Origin: an uncultured Psychroserpens sp.
GTDB taxonomy: Bacteria; Bacteroidota; Bacteroidia; Flavobacteriales; Flavobacteriaceae
Length of the DNA stretch: 64,000 nt
Direction: 5' to 3'
Assembly: GCF_947500255.1 (NCBI RefSeq)
Contig: NZ_CANMRL010000001.1
Location: 372,001 to 436,000 of the forward strand
The notes below the pieces were generated by a model. The model saw only the letters and a program-made list of their open reading frames with translations. It did not search any database and was not told where the DNA came from. The translations under genes and the position numbers were made by a program. Within the stretch, counting starts at the first letter, position 1. The number at the start of each line of letters is the position of its first letter. This document shows positions 1 to 8,886 of this stretch, one piece after another.

Positions 1-1
1 T

Positions 2-337
2 GAGCATCGTATCATTCGTAAAATGGATGAACCTCGTATTCACTTTGCACTTGTTTGCGCAGCTGTATCCTGTCCAAGATTATACAATAAAGCCTTTACC
101 GAAAAAGATCTAGAAGCAGATCTAGATTTATTAACTCGAGGATTTTTAAGTGATACGTCAAAGAATGAGCTTAGTGAAAACTCCATCAAGCTATCACGAA
201 TATTTAAGTGGTATGGTGGCGATTTTAAAAGCAAGGGTAAGACGTTAATCGATTTTTTAAATCAGTATTCAGACGTTAAAATTTCGGCTAAAGCAAAAAA
301 GAGCTATAAAGATTATAACTGGAGTTTGAATGAATAA
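2..337 (+). CDS. DUF547 domain protein, 5' end outside the window
   Basis: C-terminal 111 residues of a DUF547 protein. The frame is open to the first bases of the window, with family-like sequence upstream of the first ATG (position 23), so the true start lies outside. The stretch RIHFALVCAAVSCPRLYNKA and the ending YKDYNWSLNE are typical of DUF547. It is a paralogue of the complete DUF547 gene at 5077-5784, with which it shares the HF-LVC-A--CP, IFKWY and YNW-LN blocks. The stop overlaps the start of the following glycosyltransferase by 8 bases, suggesting coupled translation. The biochemical function of DUF547 is unknown to me. Confidence 0.9.
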   Translation, partial: EHRIIRKMDEPRIHFALVCAAVSCPRLYNKAFTEKDLEADLDLLTRGFLSDTSKNELSENSIKLSRIFKWYGGDFKSKGKTLIDFLNQYSDVKISAKAKKSYKDYNWSLNE

Positions 338-1025
338 CATCTCGATAATAATTCCTGTTTTAAATGAAGCCCAAACTATTAAAAAACTCTTGTTTCACTT
401 AATAGACAATGCCTCATTACAAACCATTTCAGAAATTATTGTTGTAGATGGTGGTAGCACTGATGGTTCTCAAGAGCTTATAAAAGCTTTAGACCTAAAC
501 ATTAAATTATTGTCTGCCCCAAAAGGCAGAGCCAAACAAATGAATTTAGGTGCGAAGGTTGCTACTGGAGATATATTATATTTCCTGCATGCCGATTCAT
601 TTCCGCCACATCGTTATGACCAACTCATTATTGATGAAATTGAAAAAGGACATCAAGCTGGTTGTTTCAGATTAAAATTTGATAGTAGTCATTGGTGGCT
701 ACGCTTAGCTAGTTGGCTTACACAGTTTCGTTGGAGAGCTTGTCGTGGTGGAGACCAAAGTCAGTTTATCACAAAACAACTGTTTGAGGAAATTGGTGGT
801 TATGACGAAAGCTATATCATTTATGAAGACAATATATTGATCAATGCCCTTTATGAAAGAAAGGAATTTGTTGTAATCAATAAAAAGATTGAAACCTCAG
901 CACGACTCTATCGCAAACATGGTGTATGGAAACTCCAATATCACTTTTGGACCATTTATGTAAAGAAATGGTTTGGGGCTTCTGCCGATGAATTATTTGC
1001 ATATTACAAGAAGCATATTTGCTGA
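330..1025 (+). CDS. Family 2 glycosyltransferase, TIGR04283-like
   Basis: A 231-residue cytoplasmic family 2 glycosyltransferase with a GT-A fold. The N-terminus has the nucleotide-sugar binding pattern ISIIIPVLNEAQTI, followed by VVDGGSTDGS and a metal-binding-like FLHADSFPP near residues 90-98. The short length and the GRAKQMNLGAKVATGDILYF block resemble TIGR04283, a family annotated as arsenosugar-biosynthesis associated. It overlaps the DUF547 gene by 8 bases. DUF547 genes are often neighbours of that pathway in flavobacteria, so the radical SAM partner may lie just left of the window; that is inference. Confidence 0.85.
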   Translation: MNNISIIIPVLNEAQTIKKLLFHLIDNASLQTISEIIVVDGGSTDGSQELIKALDLNIKLLSAPKGRAKQMNLGAKVATGDILYFLHADSFPPHRYDQLIIDEIEKGHQAGCFRLKFDSSHWWLRLASWLTQFRWRACRGGDQSQFITKQLFEEIGGYDESYIIYEDNILINALYERKEFVVINKKIETSARLYRKHGVWKLQYHFWTIYVKKWFGASADELFAYYKKHIC

Positions 1026-1757
1026 TTAGTTCTTATTTCTCCCTAGTTCATTTGGGTATAAATCTGGCAAAGCATCACTCTGAAAAATTGCTTTAGTATT
1101 AATATCTATTGCAGATAACTTTCCAGTGAAAGCTGCACCTGTATCAACATTCCAGAGGTTAAGTGCATTAATTGGCAGGTCGCTATTAAAACGAATCGTT
1201 GGCGTATGCCCAATATAAATTTCCTTATAGTTTTTTAGTCTATATGGATATGATTGCGGAGATTGAATAACTCGTTTTTCCATGGTTAAAGCCATTTCCA
1301 ATAACGTACGATCGAAATAGAAATTCTCTTGATCTATCTCTTGTGTAACACCTTCTTTTGAAGTAAAACCGGCATGAATAAATAACTTGTTTTGATCATC
1401 GATATGATATAAAGGCATGGACTCAAAAAAATCGAGATGCCTACGTTTGTCTTCTTCAGAAAAGTTTTGATAACTCTCAACTGTTTCTTCCCCACCATGT
1501 ATCAACCATACAGATTCACCATAACCAGTTCGCAACCAATCTTCACACCAAACATCATGATTTCCTTTAATAAATATGCAGTTATTGGTTTTAGACAAAC
1601 CGATCAAATATTCAATAACCTGTGCAGATTCGCTCCAACCATCGACATAATCACCTACAAAAATAAGTGCATCGTCTTTGGTTACTTTTGCACGATCTAA
1701 CAGTTGAATAAGAGCTTGTAATCCGCCGTGAATATCTCCTATGGCTAGTGTTCTCAT
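1026..1757 (-). CDS. Calcineurin-like metallophosphoesterase, PrpE/ApaH-like
   Basis: A 243-residue cytoplasmic phosphoesterase of the serine/threonine phosphatase / diadenosine tetraphosphatase group. The metal-binding motifs appear in order: GDIHG near residue 7, GDYVDGW near residue 35 and GNHD near residue 65, followed by the histidines in IHGG, FIHAGF and YIGHTPT. The substrate cannot be read from sequence; protein phosphatase and Ap4A hydrolase activities are both plausible. It is convergent with the preceding glycosyltransferase, and the two stop codons are directly adjacent. Confidence 0.88.
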   Translation of the reverse strand: MRTLAIGDIHGGLQALIQLLDRAKVTKDDALIFVGDYVDGWSESAQVIEYLIGLSKTNNCIFIKGNHDVWCEDWLRTGYGESVWLIHGGEETVESYQNFSEEDKRRHLDFFESMPLYHIDDQNKLFIHAGFTSKEGVTQEIDQENFYFDRTLLEMALTMEKRVIQSPQSYPYRLKNYKEIYIGHTPTIRFNSDLPINALNLWNVDTGAAFTGKLSAIDINTKAIFQSDALPDLYPNELGRNKN

Positions 1758-1810
1758 ATCATTTTCGCTTATCGCAAATCTATAAGATTATAGCATGTAA
1801 AAAAAGAAAA

Positions 1811-3073
1811 TTAAAAATATTGACCAATACCAAATACCAATCCTTGTGTAGAGTTTTCGGTGACACCTATACCATAATCGATTCTAAAAATCGCATTAAA
1901 GATCTTTTTATGAATAAATCGAAGACCAACTCCTGGATAAACTCTAATATTTTGAGAATCGCTAAAATCGCCAAAATCACCTCCAGGATTTCGCCAACTA
2001 CCAGCATCTATAAATGCGTTTCCTTGTAGTGAAAACCAGTCTTTCTCATAGAGTGTGTGACGATATTCTGTATTAAGTACAATTGCGGCTGTACCTCTAT
2101 CAATAGTGTTTCCTACACCTCTAATGTTTAAGTTATTATCTACTGAAAAAGGAGCAAATGGTGTATCGTTATTTGTAGCAACACCTAATCGTAATCGACT
2201 TGCCCAATTCCCTTTGTTTCCGAATCGTTGAAAATATTGAAAATCATTCCAACCAATTAAAAAGGCTGGTAATTGCGATTCGTTTCTAGAGGTCACATAT
2301 TGGAAATTAAAAATACTTCTAAAGCCTTCAACGTATTGATAATCGTAGTTTAGATTATTGTATTCATAAATTAATTTATAGAGCAATTTATGCACTCTTA
2401 ATTCTAAAGGTACGTCTGGGTTTGTAGCTCCAGATTTATATTCATAATCCTCGGTGAAGTAATTCAATCCAAATTCGAATCGGTTATTAAAATTGAGTTG
2501 AAATAAACCTAATACTTCTATAGATTCATTATTGTATTTATAATCTGAGGTTGTATTATCAAAAAACACAGGTTCTTGTGTTGTGAGGTCTTGATAATTG
2601 ACAGCTAACCCTAACTGTCTAGAAAACAAATAAGGTGCTCTAAAATTTAACGCATACGAATCATAAATATCCTTTTGATAGAATCCGCCAAAGGTCATAT
2701 TTTGACCAAATAAATTAAACTCATATAATCCTAAACGGTAGGCAAATTCATCATCATTTGTCGTGTAGACATTAGCAGATGGAATAATAGTAAAATTCTC
2801 TTCAATATTATAAAAGACATTATAGGTATTCTCTTCATCTGCAGGAAATACTTGATAGTAAGCATGTGCTATTGATGGTAAACGTTTTAGGAGTTTGATA
2901 TCGGCCTCGATTACTGATGAATCTAGTTTTACTCCTGTTTTTATATTAGAAATCTTTCTAACAAATGATGCCTTGAGTTTTTTATGTCCTTGAACTTTTA
3001 AATCGGCCACAGTAGCGTCTTGTGCCTGTACAAATGTTGTTACTAAAAGCAGTAATGCGATTACAGTTTTCAT
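1811..3073 (-). CDS. BamA/TamA-like outer-membrane beta-barrel protein
   Basis: A 420-residue outer-membrane protein. A signal peptide (cleavage after VQAQ) is followed by one POTRA-like segment, roughly residues 22-95, containing KVQGHKKLKASFVRK and a short beta-rich end. The rest alternates aromatic and polar residues like a 16-strand barrel and ends in a typical barrel strand finishing with F. The late block NIRGVGNTIDRGTAAIVLNT resembles the conserved BamA/TamA strand region. With one POTRA it is shorter than BamA, so it is probably an accessory Omp85-type protein rather than the essential assembly factor. The cargo is unknown. Confidence 0.8.
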   Translation of the reverse strand: MKTVIALLLLVTTFVQAQDATVADLKVQGHKKLKASFVRKISNIKTGVKLDSSVIEADIKLLKRLPSIAHAYYQVFPADEENTYNVFYNIEENFTIIPSANVYTTNDDEFAYRLGLYEFNLFGQNMTFGGFYQKDIYDSYALNFRAPYLFSRQLGLAVNYQDLTTQEPVFFDNTTSDYKYNNESIEVLGLFQLNFNNRFEFGLNYFTEDYEYKSGATNPDVPLELRVHKLLYKLIYEYNNLNYDYQYVEGFRSIFNFQYVTSRNESQLPAFLIGWNDFQYFQRFGNKGNWASRLRLGVATNNDTPFAPFSVDNNLNIRGVGNTIDRGTAAIVLNTEYRHTLYEKDWFSLQGNAFIDAGSWRNPGGDFGDFSDSQNIRVYPGVGLRFIHKKIFNAIFRIDYGIGVTENSTQGLVFGIGQYF

Positions 3074-3137
3074 GTGATTGTTGTTAGACCTCTTTGGTCG
3101 TTTACATCACATTTCCTTACGTTAAATGACGAGTATT

Positions 3138-4136
3138 TTAATTGGTTTTATAAAAAGTTTGTAAGACCATTTCCACAGGTTTGTTTTGTGGTGTAAATTG
3201 ATTGTCTTTTTCTCCACCACTTCTATCATAATTATGAAACCATTTCCAAATAAAACCACCAGCAAACCATTCTTCATTCCAAAACTCTTCAAATAAAGCT
3301 TGAGTTGCATTGGTTTGCCCTTCAAAATTTAATGATTTGATTGTATGATCACTTTCCCATGGTTCTTTACCTGTGTAGTCCATACTTCGGTAACCATATT
3401 CGGTAAACAAAACAGGTTTGTTATGTGTATCAGAAAGTGATTTAATGACTGTTTTATGCTTTTGCCATCCTGCTTTACATTCTTCAACCGTAGGTGTTTG
3501 TTGATCACTCACCGGAAAATAGGCATCAACACCAATATAATCTAATTCGCTCCAAAATGGTGTGCGCTTAAATTCATCCCAATTAGCAGCATATGTTAAT
3601 TGGCCTTTATAAATGGTTTTGATTTTTTTGATTAAGCTATTCCAATAGTCTGGACGTTCTTTTACAAAGTTCTCTAACTCTGTACCAATACATAGAATTT
3701 CAGCTTTTGTTTCTTGAGCCAGATCGGCATACTCTAAAATAAATTTGGAATACGATTCTTCGAGTGTTTTCCAATCGGCTTCATTAGTCATTTTAATGTA
3801 TCCTGTAAACTCTCCTCGCCAAACCCAAATTTGAGGTTTGACCATAATTTTAATCTGTTTCTTTCTAAGTTCTTCTATGTATTGTTTGGCTCCAGCTCTG
3901 GTTTCACCATACCATTGGCGATCTGTATTATGTGCAATTTCTGGATGCTCTAAATTTCGAATGAAGCCAAAAGGCATAATTGCCGTATAATTTGCACCAA
4001 CGTTAACTACTGGTTTTGTATGAGATTCGTCGATAGCATCAGGAGCAGCTACAAAACTTAAACCATTAATTTTTTCGGGCTGTGCAGCACACGATGTAAT
4101 GACACATAATAAAATTAGGAGTCTAAAAATTCTCAT
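3138..4136 (-). CDS. GH113-like glycoside hydrolase lipoprotein
   Basis: A 332-residue lipoprotein with a TIM-barrel glycosidase domain. The lipobox ends at Cys16 (VITSC). Two candidate catalytic glutamates lie where GH113 beta-mannanases carry them: Glu153 in IGTELENF and Glu246 in LFTEYGYRS. YIGVDAYFPVSD and FIWKWFHNYDR also fit that family. The likely role is cleavage of a beta-mannan or related glycan at the cell surface or in the periplasm; the exact substrate is inferred. Its start codon lies in the loop of a perfect 14-bp inverted repeat. A large glycosyltransferase operon lies 2 kb away. Confidence 0.8.
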   Translation of the reverse strand: MRIFRLLILLCVITSCAAQPEKINGLSFVAAPDAIDESHTKPVVNVGANYTAIMPFGFIRNLEHPEIAHNTDRQWYGETRAGAKQYIEELRKKQIKIMVKPQIWVWRGEFTGYIKMTNEADWKTLEESYSKFILEYADLAQETKAEILCIGTELENFVKERPDYWNSLIKKIKTIYKGQLTYAANWDEFKRTPFWSELDYIGVDAYFPVSDQQTPTVEECKAGWQKHKTVIKSLSDTHNKPVLFTEYGYRSMDYTGKEPWESDHTIKSLNFEGQTNATQALFEEFWNEEWFAGGFIWKWFHNYDRSGGEKDNQFTPQNKPVEMVLQTFYKTN

Positions 4137-4159
4137 GAGATTTAATTTAGACTCCTAAT
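4114..4159 (-). promoter_or_regulatory. Perfect inverted repeat enclosing a start codon
   Basis: Arms at 4114-4127 and 4146-4159 are perfect 14-base reverse complements (ATTAGGAGTCTAAA and TTTAGACTCCTAAT), separated by 18 bases. The loop contains the ATG of the GH113-like gene (4134-4136, minus strand), inside the small palindrome TCTCATGAGA. In the mRNA, codons 4-8 would pair with the leader. A weak U-rich run follows the second arm, so attenuation or termination of read-through from the upstream barrel gene is an alternative to translational control. The structure is observed; the function is inferred. Confidence 0.6.
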
Positions 4160-4172
4160 TTAATACTAAAGA

Positions 4173-5042
4173 CTAGAATAATGCTCTTAAGCCTATGTTA
4201 AATGTTTGTCCGAGACCTGTATTATTTCCTCTAACAAAATTGGTATATAAGGTTTCAATATTCAAAACTTTACTCAATTGGTACTTTGCACCTCCTCCAA
4301 CAGCAGTAAAATCTTGTTCAAAATCATTACCAGTATCTATACGTTGTTGATGCTGTACCAATGCTAATATTGTAAATTTCTGACTTGGAAAATAGCTTAA
4401 AAATACGCCTGGTGTAAGGCTTAAACTATTATTGGCAAAACTATCTTCTTTTTTTCCGAAGTTATATTCAGTATTAAGTTCTGTAAAAATCTGCCAGTCT
4501 CCACTAGGAAACGTATAGTCATAAAAGAATCTATTTTGAAAAATAAACCCTTTTTGGTCTAAAAACACACCATCTTCAGTCTCATTATCCACTAATGGAA
4601 TATGAAAAGCGGTTTGAATTGTAAAATTACTTACACTTTTAATTGGATTGAATTTTACAGCTGGTGCAAATGATGTAAACCCAGAACGAGCAGTTCCTCT
4701 TTCGCCATCAAATGAAAACACATCTAATGCATTTCTATCGTTGATAACGTTTGAACGAAACTCTAATAATAATCCAACATTAAAACTACTGCTCTCTGAA
4801 ACACCTGTGAATATATCTAATGTAGATGTGAAAAATGTTTGTCTTGGTTCTTCTCCATCTGAAAATGTACTTTCTGTTTGTGTGTAAAGGTTATTAAACC
4901 ATTTAATATCCCATTGCCCTTTATTTAATAATTTTGAAGGTGTATATTCTTGAATAACACTTTTTTCAGGTTCTTGATCTTCTTGAGAAAATCCTAAAAA
5001 TGTAAAACTTACTATAGCTATTAATGTGATTATTTTTTTCAT
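4173..5042 (-). CDS. Putative outer-membrane beta-barrel protein
   Basis: A 289-residue secreted protein of unknown function. It has a signal peptide (FTFLGFSQ) and then amphipathic beta-strands throughout, ending in an aromatic strand (FNIGLRALF), as outer-membrane barrels do. I recognise no specific family. The gene lies between a DUF547 gene (35 bases upstream in transcription order) and the GH113-like lipoprotein (36 bases downstream), all on the minus strand. A role as a pore or transporter for this envelope cluster is a guess from context. Confidence 0.65.
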   Translation of the reverse strand: MKKIITLIAIVSFTFLGFSQEDQEPEKSVIQEYTPSKLLNKGQWDIKWFNNLYTQTESTFSDGEEPRQTFFTSTLDIFTGVSESSSFNVGLLLEFRSNVINDRNALDVFSFDGERGTARSGFTSFAPAVKFNPIKSVSNFTIQTAFHIPLVDNETEDGVFLDQKGFIFQNRFFYDYTFPSGDWQIFTELNTEYNFGKKEDSFANNSLSLTPGVFLSYFPSQKFTILALVQHQQRIDTGNDFEQDFTAVGGGAKYQLSKVLNIETLYTNFVRGNNTGLGQTFNIGLRALF

Positions 5043-5076
5043 TTTAATTCTTTTTTGGTTGTTTAATTTTTCTTTT

Positions 5077-5784
5077 TTATTGTTTGTTTAAATTCCAATT
5101 GTATGCGTAATAGGACACTTTAGATTTTGTAGCAATTTTATCAGTTCTAAAGGTGTTGATGAAATCTATTTCGCTACCATTTTTCACAAAGTCTTCTTTA
5201 TACCATTTAAAAATTTCTGAAAGCTCAACTTTGTTCTTTTTTACTTTTATGAAATTGGAATTATTAAGTGCTATTTCGGTTTGCTTCTGTAATTGCTTTT
5301 CTAAAGTAGTTGGCAAATAAGCCTTATTAATTAGAGGCGGACAACCATTAGCACCACATACTAATACAAAGTGAAAACGTGCATCGCCAAATTGCGCTCT
5401 TAATTTTTTGTTTTCTATATCGTTTAATGTGATAGATTCACCTGCAATTTTATATTTGGTTTTATCAAAGAAACCCGCTTTATCTAAAGGTGATTTTATT
5501 GGATAGTTATCTATAATACCTTTAATCACAGAGATATTATAGGCATTAATCCAAAATGCTTGATAGGTTTTAGCATCGTTTTTTGACACAGAAATAGTTT
5601 CGGTTAAAGACACTAACTTATGTAAAGCCTCTGGGTTGTCATTTATCTTTGAGTAAGCCACTTTCCCATTGGATACATTAGCCTTAAAAAAAGCATCTGC
5701 AGTTTTAAAAAATTCAGAAGTACTCTGCGCAAATCCAAAACTTAATGCTCCAAAAAATGCTAGTATTAATATGATCTTTTTCAT
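5077..5784 (-). CDS. DUF547 domain protein (complete)
   Basis: A 235-residue secreted protein with a signal peptide ending near FAQS. The DUF547 core spans most of the mature chain: QAFWINAYNISVIKG, then FHFVLVCGANGCPPL, IFKWY and the C-terminal YAYNWNLN. It is a paralogue of the truncated DUF547 protein at the window's left edge; two in 6 kb is notable. DUF547 proteins have a cysteine-protease-like fold by reputation, but I cannot confirm catalytic residues or a substrate. It is first in a minus-strand run with the barrel protein and the GH113-like lipoprotein. Confidence 0.87.
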   Translation of the reverse strand: MKKIILILAFFGALSFGFAQSTSEFFKTADAFFKANVSNGKVAYSKINDNPEALHKLVSLTETISVSKNDAKTYQAFWINAYNISVIKGIIDNYPIKSPLDKAGFFDKTKYKIAGESITLNDIENKKLRAQFGDARFHFVLVCGANGCPPLINKAYLPTTLEKQLQKQTEIALNNSNFIKVKKNKVELSEIFKWYKEDFVKNGSEIDFINTFRTDKIATKSKVSYYAYNWNLNKQ

Positions 5785-5989
5785 GATTATAAATTCTTTT
5801 ATTACAATTTTTACTATGGCTAAGTCGGTTAAAAACCCTTTACTTACAAGGATTTTAAAAAAAACGCCCTGTCTAATTTCCGAAGAAAACCTTACAGAAA
5901 AATTTTAATTTAAAACAGATATAAATTAGAAAGCACAATTAAGTTCTTATCTTTAGTAACGACAGAATCGTAGTAACAACCAAAAAATT

Positions 5990-7294
5990 ATGGAGCATAT
6001 CGTTATCATTGGAAATGGAATTTCAGGTGTCACACTTGCAAGACACATTAGAAAGCTTTCTGACAAAAAAATCACTATTGTTTCGGCAGAAACCGATTAC
6101 TTTTTCTCTCGTACTGCATTAATGTATGTTTATATGGGACATATGAAGTTTGAGCATACACAACCTTATGAAGATTGGTTCTGGAGAAAGAACAGAATTG
6201 AACTTGTTAGAGGTTATGTTCATCATATTGATACCGACAATAAGGTCCTTAAAATTAACGAGAGAGATTTTTTAAGTTATGACAAATTAGTTATAGCAAC
6301 AGGAAGCAAACCTAACAAATTTGGATGGCCTGGTCAAGACTTATTAGGTGTTCAAGGTTTATATAGCAAACAAGATTTAGATGCTTTAGAGAAAAATGCA
6401 CCTAATAATGACGTTTGTAAGCGAGCTGTTATTGTAGGTGGTGGACTTATAGGTATTGAATTAGCTGAAATGTTAAATTCTAGACATATTCCTGTTACTT
6501 TTTTAGTTCGCGAATCCAGTTTCTGGAACGGCGTATTACCTCAAGGTGAAAGTGCTATGATCAACAGACATATTAAAAATCACCATATAGATTTACGCTT
6601 ATCTACAAACCTAAAAGAAATTAAAAGTGACGATAACGGACGAGTAAAATCTATAATCATTGAAGAAACAGGCGAGGAGATTCCTTGTGATGTAGTTGGT
6701 CTAACTGCAGGTGTATCTCCTAATATTGACTTCATAAAATCTTCAAACATTGAAACTGGGCGTGGTGTAAAAGTAAATAGATATTTAGAAACCAATATAC
6801 CAGATGTTTATGCTATAGGCGATTGTGCTGAGCAACATGAAGCCATTGGAAACCGGAGACCTATCGAAGCTGTTTGGTATACTGGACGTATGATGGGCGA
6901 AACCTTAGCACAAACCATTTGTGGAAATCGTATTCAATATAAACCAGGACATTGGTTTAATTCGGCCAAGTTCTTAGATATCGAATATCAAACCTATGGT
7001 TGGGTATTTAGCGAAAAAAGCAAACAAGATTATGAACAACATTTTCATTGGAAACATGAAGACGACACCAAGTGTATAACAGTAGCCTATCATAAAGATA
7101 CTAATGCGTTTTTAGGAATTAACACTTTTGGAATACGAATGCGACATGAGACTTTTGATACATGGCTTACTGAAAATAGAGATGTCGACTATGTAATGAA
7201 TCATCTCATAGAGGCCAATTTTGATCCTGAATTTTACAAGCATTTTGAAAAAGATATTTTAAGTGCCTACAACAACCAACTACAAACCGCATAA
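5990..7294 (+). CDS. NAD(P)/FAD-dependent oxidoreductase, first gene of redox-glycan operon
   Basis: A 434-residue soluble flavoprotein with two Rossmann folds. The FAD-binding IIGNGISGVTLARHI is at the N-terminus, the NAD(P)-binding AVIVGGGLIGIELAE near residue 145, and the second FAD motif VYAIGDCAEQ near residue 272. No redox-active CxxC is visible, so it resembles rubredoxin-reductase, NirB-type or type II NADH dehydrogenase-like enzymes rather than disulfide reductases. Only 2 bases separate it from the membrane iron-sulfur gene, the obvious electron acceptor. The natural substrate is unknown. Confidence 0.85.
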   Translation: MEHIVIIGNGISGVTLARHIRKLSDKKITIVSAETDYFFSRTALMYVYMGHMKFEHTQPYEDWFWRKNRIELVRGYVHHIDTDNKVLKINERDFLSYDKLVIATGSKPNKFGWPGQDLLGVQGLYSKQDLDALEKNAPNNDVCKRAVIVGGGLIGIELAEMLNSRHIPVTFLVRESSFWNGVLPQGESAMINRHIKNHHIDLRLSTNLKEIKSDDNGRVKSIIIEETGEEIPCDVVGLTAGVSPNIDFIKSSNIETGRGVKVNRYLETNIPDVYAIGDCAEQHEAIGNRRPIEAVWYTGRMMGETLAQTICGNRIQYKPGHWFNSAKFLDIEYQTYGWVFSEKSKQDYEQHFHWKHEDDTKCITVAYHKDTNAFLGINTFGIRMRHETFDTWLTENRDVDYVMNHLIEANFDPEFYKHFEKDILSAYNNQLQTA

Positions 7295-7296
7295 TT

Positions 7297-8886
7297 ATGA
7301 GTAATAAATTAAACTATAGTATGTCTTTAGCTAAACCTGATGCTCAAGACTTATCAAAGAAGCAAAAATTAGCTGTAGGAATGGGAGTCATTGGACTGTT
7401 CATCTTAGTCTTAGCTTTATTTAATCTTGACTTACCTAATACCTCAATATTTTTAACCGTTTCATTATCGTTAATTTCTGTAGGAACAATTCTATTTGCA
7501 AATGACGCCTATCTTACAAAACTAAAAGGTATCAAGAATGATGGTGTTTGGTTTAAGTCGATATCCTCTCGTGGTTCACTAGGATGGATTACCGGAATCG
7601 TACTGACCTCGTTTTACGTGGTACTTTATTTCTATGAAGGCCTTCTTGGAGCTGGTGTTGATGGTGCAGCGAACACAGGTTTAATTGGGTTATTCGATCC
7701 ATTAAGTCAACTACTAAGCGGAAGACCTGCAAGTCAGTGGTTTGTTTACGGAACACTTTATACTATTGCTATTTTAGCCTTTGGCTACAAATTTATTTTG
7801 AAATACAGACATAATCGTTATGAACAAATCAGAACCATTTCGGTAATGTTCTTTCAATTAGCATTTGCCTTTTTAATTCCTGAATTTATGTATGTCATGA
7901 ATTCAGATTTGCCATACTATGATCTTAAAAATGTTTGGCCACTTAACTATTATAACTTTGAACAGTATCGTATCAATTCATTTATCAATGGTGGTACTAT
8001 TGGTATGGCTATGCTCATTTTTGGAATTGTATCCATTTTTGTAATCACACCTATATTAACGTTCAAATTTGGAAAACGTTGGTATTGTTCATGGGTTTGT
8101 GGTTGTGGTGGATTAGCAGAAACTGCTGGTGATTCGTTTAGACATTTGAGTGATAAAAGTCAGAGTGCCTGGAAAATAGAACGATGGGTAATTCATAGTG
8201 TTTTAGTTTTTGTGGTATTAATGACAACAGCTGTTATTTATACGTATTTAGGCTATGACCCAGATAAATATTGGTTAACAAGAGATGTGTTTTTATTCTC
8301 TGTAGCTGGTTTTCTTACTCTAATTTTTGCCTTGGTTATGATTTTTAAGCGCAATGAATTAGGAAAAGATGCTAGATATGGAGCGATTGGTTATTTTGCC
8401 ATTATAATTGCTTTAATTGCCATTCACCTCTTTAGTTCGAAAACCAAACTTTTCATTTTTGAAGCAGAGACTTTAAGAACGTCATACGGTTTTCTTATAG
8501 GTGCTATTTTTTCTGGTGTTATCGGAACGGGCTTCTACCCTATCTTTGGAAATCGTGTTTGGTGTCGTTTTGGTTGCCCAATGGCAGCAATATTAGGGTT
8601 CCAACAGCGTATGTTCTCGCGTTTCAGAATTACAACAAATGGCGGACAATGTATTTCTTGCGGAAATTGTTCTACCTATTGTGAAATGGGAATTGATGTT
8701 AGAGCTTATGCACAAAAAGGCGAAAATATTGTTCGATCTAGTTGTGTTGGTTGTGGCATTTGCTCTGCTGTTTGCCCAAGAGGTGTATTAAAATTGGAGA
8801 ATGATAGTATGAAAGGAAGAATTAATCCGACAGAAGTATTATTAGGTAATGACGTAGACCTAATGGATTTGGTAAATCAAAAATAA
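7297..8886 (+). CDS. Polytopic membrane 4Fe-4S protein, NapH/RdxA-like
   Basis: A 529-residue integral membrane protein with about eight to ten hydrophobic segments. Two membrane-proximal cysteine clusters (WYCSWVCGCGG near residue 262 and WCRFGCPMA near 422) recall the NapH/NosR/RdxA family. A C-terminal cytoplasmic dicluster ferredoxin domain follows, with CISCGNCSTYC near residue 451 and CVGCGICSAVCP near 483. It probably carries electrons from the preceding flavoprotein across or into the membrane. The first cluster has CGCGG where relatives usually have CPxG. Its TAA overlaps the next gene's ATG by one base. Confidence 0.85.
   Translation: MSNKLNYSMSLAKPDAQDLSKKQKLAVGMGVIGLFILVLALFNLDLPNTSIFLTVSLSLISVGTILFANDAYLTKLKGIKNDGVWFKSISSRGSLGWITGIVLTSFYVVLYFYEGLLGAGVDGAANTGLIGLFDPLSQLLSGRPASQWFVYGTLYTIAILAFGYKFILKYRHNRYEQIRTISVMFFQLAFAFLIPEFMYVMNSDLPYYDLKNVWPLNYYNFEQYRINSFINGGTIGMAMLIFGIVSIFVITPILTFKFGKRWYCSWVCGCGGLAETAGDSFRHLSDKSQSAWKIERWVIHSVLVFVVLMTTAVIYTYLGYDPDKYWLTRDVFLFSVAGFLTLIFALVMIFKRNELGKDARYGAIGYFAIIIALIAIHLFSSKTKLFIFEAETLRTSYGFLIGAIFSGVIGTGFYPIFGNRVWCRFGCPMAAILGFQQRMFSRFRITTNGGQCISCGNCSTYCEMGIDVRAYAQKGENIVRSSCVGCGICSAVCPRGVLKLENDSMKGRINPTEVLLGNDVDLMDLVNQK

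Noticed and set aside
3090-3102. GACC-TCTTT-GGTC hairpin before the BamA-like gene
   Set aside because: Only four base pairs and no U-run; likely chance.
5669-5908. 79-residue plus-strand ORF between the DUF547 gene and the flavoprotein operon
   Set aside because: Mostly antisense to DUF547 with low-complexity composition; no family resemblance.
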